Source: Eubacteriales bacterium
GTDB taxonomy: Bacteria > Bacillota > Clostridia > Peptostreptococcales > Anaerovoracaceae
Length of the DNA stretch: 43,638 nt
Reading direction: 5' to 3'
NCBI GenBank assembly: GCA_028692105.1
Contig: JAQUYC010000015.1
Location: forward strand, 1-43,638
In this document: piece after piece, positions 42,667 through 43,638 of the stretch
Position numbering within the stretch: position 1 is the first letter of the stretch
Layout of the letters: every line of letters starts with the position of its first letter
Made by a program: the position numbers and the translations under genes
Notes under the pieces: model-generated
What the model was told of the DNA's origin: nothing
Seen by the model: the letters and a program-made list of their open reading frames with translations, nothing else
Database searches by the model: none

Positions 42667-42720
42667 CTGTTTCTGCGATTTATTCCCGGAGGTCTGTTTC
42701 TGCGATTTGTGACCTGAAGT
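42667..42720 (+). repeat. Tandem 27-bp imperfect repeat
   Basis: CTGTTTCTGCGATTT occurs at 42667-42681 and 42694-42708, with partly matching flanks, giving a period of 27 bases in the spacer between the deacetylase gene and the zinc-ribbon gene. Confidence 0.6.
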
Positions 42721-42772
42721 CAATACCCGACGCCGACGGTTTATGCCCGGCAGCCTGTTCGCTGAATTCTAT

Positions 42773-42803
42773 AAAAAAAACAGACATATTCAACATATGT
42801 CTG
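42773..42803 (-). terminator. Terminator of the zinc-ribbon gene
   Basis: On the minus strand CAGACATATG and ATATGTCTG (42781-42803) form the stem, followed by TTTTTTTT. Confidence 0.9.
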
Positions 42804-42850
42804 CTTTAAAACTCGACTAACTCGTTTTCAACCTGTAACCAATCCTCGGA

Positions 42851-43009
42851 TTAGTATTTGTTGTTTCTTTGTCTTTTTCTTGCAGCTCTGCATTCAGGGC
42901 ATCTCTGAGGTTCATTTTCAAAACCTTTTTCTTTATAGAATTCCTGTTCGCCTACAGTAAATGTGAATTCACATCCGCAATCTTTGCATATTACTTTTTT
43001 GTCTTCCAT
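42851..43009 (-). CDS. Zinc-ribbon protein (52 aa)
   Basis: A 52-residue protein starting MEDKKVICKDCGCEFTFTVG, with CxxC pairs at 8/11 and 37/40 (RCPEC) and a basic tail RAARKRQRNNKY. It matches the small stand-alone zinc-ribbon domain family common in Firmicutes, whose function is not established; nucleic acid binding is plausible from the basic tail. AAGGAGG precedes the ATG at good spacing, and a strong terminator follows. Confidence 0.85.
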   Translation of the reverse strand: MEDKKVICKDCGCEFTFTVGEQEFYKEKGFENEPQRCPECRAARKRQRNNKY

Positions 43010-43245
43010 ATTGTTTACCTCCTTAATAAAATTGGACTTGGTATTTTACACAGCTCTTCTCCAATAATTTAAGAGAGGTATGTCTTAAAATACATCCATT
43101 GCGACATTTCCGCAACACGATAAGTATATTATGCCGCAAAGAAAATAGCAAGCATTATTTTGATTTTTCTATATTCTTTAATTAGGGTTTATTTCGACAT
43201 AAAAGTTTGCATCTGTTTTTAGATGAGGACATTAATATTTCATTA

Positions 43246-43512
43246 TCATCTGTATGGGACAATCTCCAGCCAGTATCCATCCGGATCGCAAATAAAGTAA
43301 ATTCCCATGCTATGGTTTTCATAACAGATGCAGCCCATTTTCTAATGCAGCTTATGCGCCGCCTCATAATCATCCACATTGAACGCGATGTGGAATTCAT
43401 TGTCGCCAAGGTTATACGGTTCTTTTCTGTCACGAAGCCAGGTGAGCTCCATCCGGTGCTCCGAATTTTTATTTTCTACCTTTGTTCTTTTTTCATAGCA
43501 TACCATGCCCGA
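43246..43512 (-). pseudogene. VOC / glyoxalase I-like gene, truncated and interrupted
   Basis: On the minus strand one frame reads SGMVCYEKRTKVENKNSEHR, MELTWLRDRKEPYNLGDNEF, HIAFNVDDYEAAHKLH, then a TAG (43342-43344), then KMGCICYENHSMGIYFICDP and DGYWLEIVPYR to a natural stop. This is the C-terminal two thirds of a lactoylglutathione lyase-like VOC protein. The N-terminus is missing (a TAA stands just before SGMV) and the internal TAG is a nonsense mutation. The region 43010-43245 upstream of the zinc-ribbon gene holds nothing else recognisable. Confidence 0.8.
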
Positions 43513-43514
43513 TT

Positions 43515-43555
43515 AAAAAAACAAACCCCCAAATCGTAATGATCTGAGGGTTTTG
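43515..43555 (-). terminator. Terminator behind rpsI
   Basis: On the minus strand AAACCC...GGGTTT arms (43522-43554) with an imperfect inner stem are followed by TTTTTTT, shortly after the rpsI stop codon. Confidence 0.75.
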
Positions 43556-43562
43556 CGTATCT

Positions 43563-43638
43563 TTATCGCTTTGAGAACTGGGAAGCACGACGTGCTTTCT
43601 TAAGTCCGTATTTCTTTCTTTCCTTCATCCTTGAGTCT
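43563..43638 (-). CDS. rpsI: Ribosomal protein S9, C-terminal end (partial)
   Basis: The minus strand encodes DSRMKERKKYGLKKARRASQ followed by FSKR and a TAA stop (43563-43565). This is the highly conserved C-terminal tail of uS9, which reaches the P-site tRNA with its final arginine. The rest of the gene, and presumably rplM upstream of it, lie beyond the right edge. A terminator follows directly. Confidence 0.93.
   Translation of the reverse strand, partial: DSRMKERKKYGLKKARRASQFSKR

Overview
This is a low-GC Gram-positive chromosome segment. The gene set (GerMN lipoprotein, a probable raiA-motif RNA, a T-box leader, the cdaA-cdaR-glmM-glmS operon, long-form HPF, YhaM, RecD2, ComFC) and strong GGAGG ribosome binding sites point to the class Clostridia, probably an anaerobe of a spore-forming lineage. 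Placement below class is not supported by anything I can read directly. Most genes are housekeeping and lie on the minus strand.

Layout. Positions 1-6.9 kb hold a partial tRNA-Ser, a membrane diguanylate cyclase, thrC, an iron-sulfur-type flavoprotein, a decayed acetyltransferase, tRNA-Glu, and gltX transcribed divergently from it. Positions 6.9-14 kb hold ahcY, a YgjP-like metalloprotease, a GerMN lipoprotein, a receiver-like protein divergent from an XRE regulator, a glutaredoxin-zinc ribbon fusion behind a DnaJ/CbpA-type chaperone, and a DUF4153 membrane protein. A first Nif11-type RiPP precursor lies at 14.2 kb. Positions 14.7-20.7 kb carry the c-di-AMP / amino-sugar operon (cdaA, cdaR, glmM, glmS) and hpf, with the probable raiA-motif RNA upstream at 21.2 kb. 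Positions 21.4-26.9 kb hold comFC-recD2-cca and yhaM. Positions 27-32.2 kb hold nadE and a two-component system. Positions 32.4-34.4 kb hold a tryptophan T-box leader, interrupted by a duplicated 123-bp element, and a trpB. Then come guaA (34.9-36.2 kb), a Crp/Fnr regulator and a NimA-like flavoprotein.

The stretch at 38.3-39.5 kb is accessory in character: a degenerate tRNA, a second Nif11-type precursor with its own terminator, the C-terminal relic of an IS1182-like transposase, and an intact tRNA-Ala. The end carries two exported envelope proteins (a DUF4015 glycosidase-like lipoprotein and a polysaccharide deacetylase), a zinc-ribbon protein, a decayed glyoxalase-family gene and the 3' end of rpsI.

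The most notable observations are these: a GMP synthetase whose glutamine amidotransferase domain has lost its catalytic core; two orphan RiPP precursors with unrelated cores and no modification enzymes nearby; a T-box leader carrying a tandem inserted repeat; and a 35-bp promoter-like block that recurs in the sense orientation upstream of several unrelated genes. All functional statements rest on reading motifs by eye; no database search was run.
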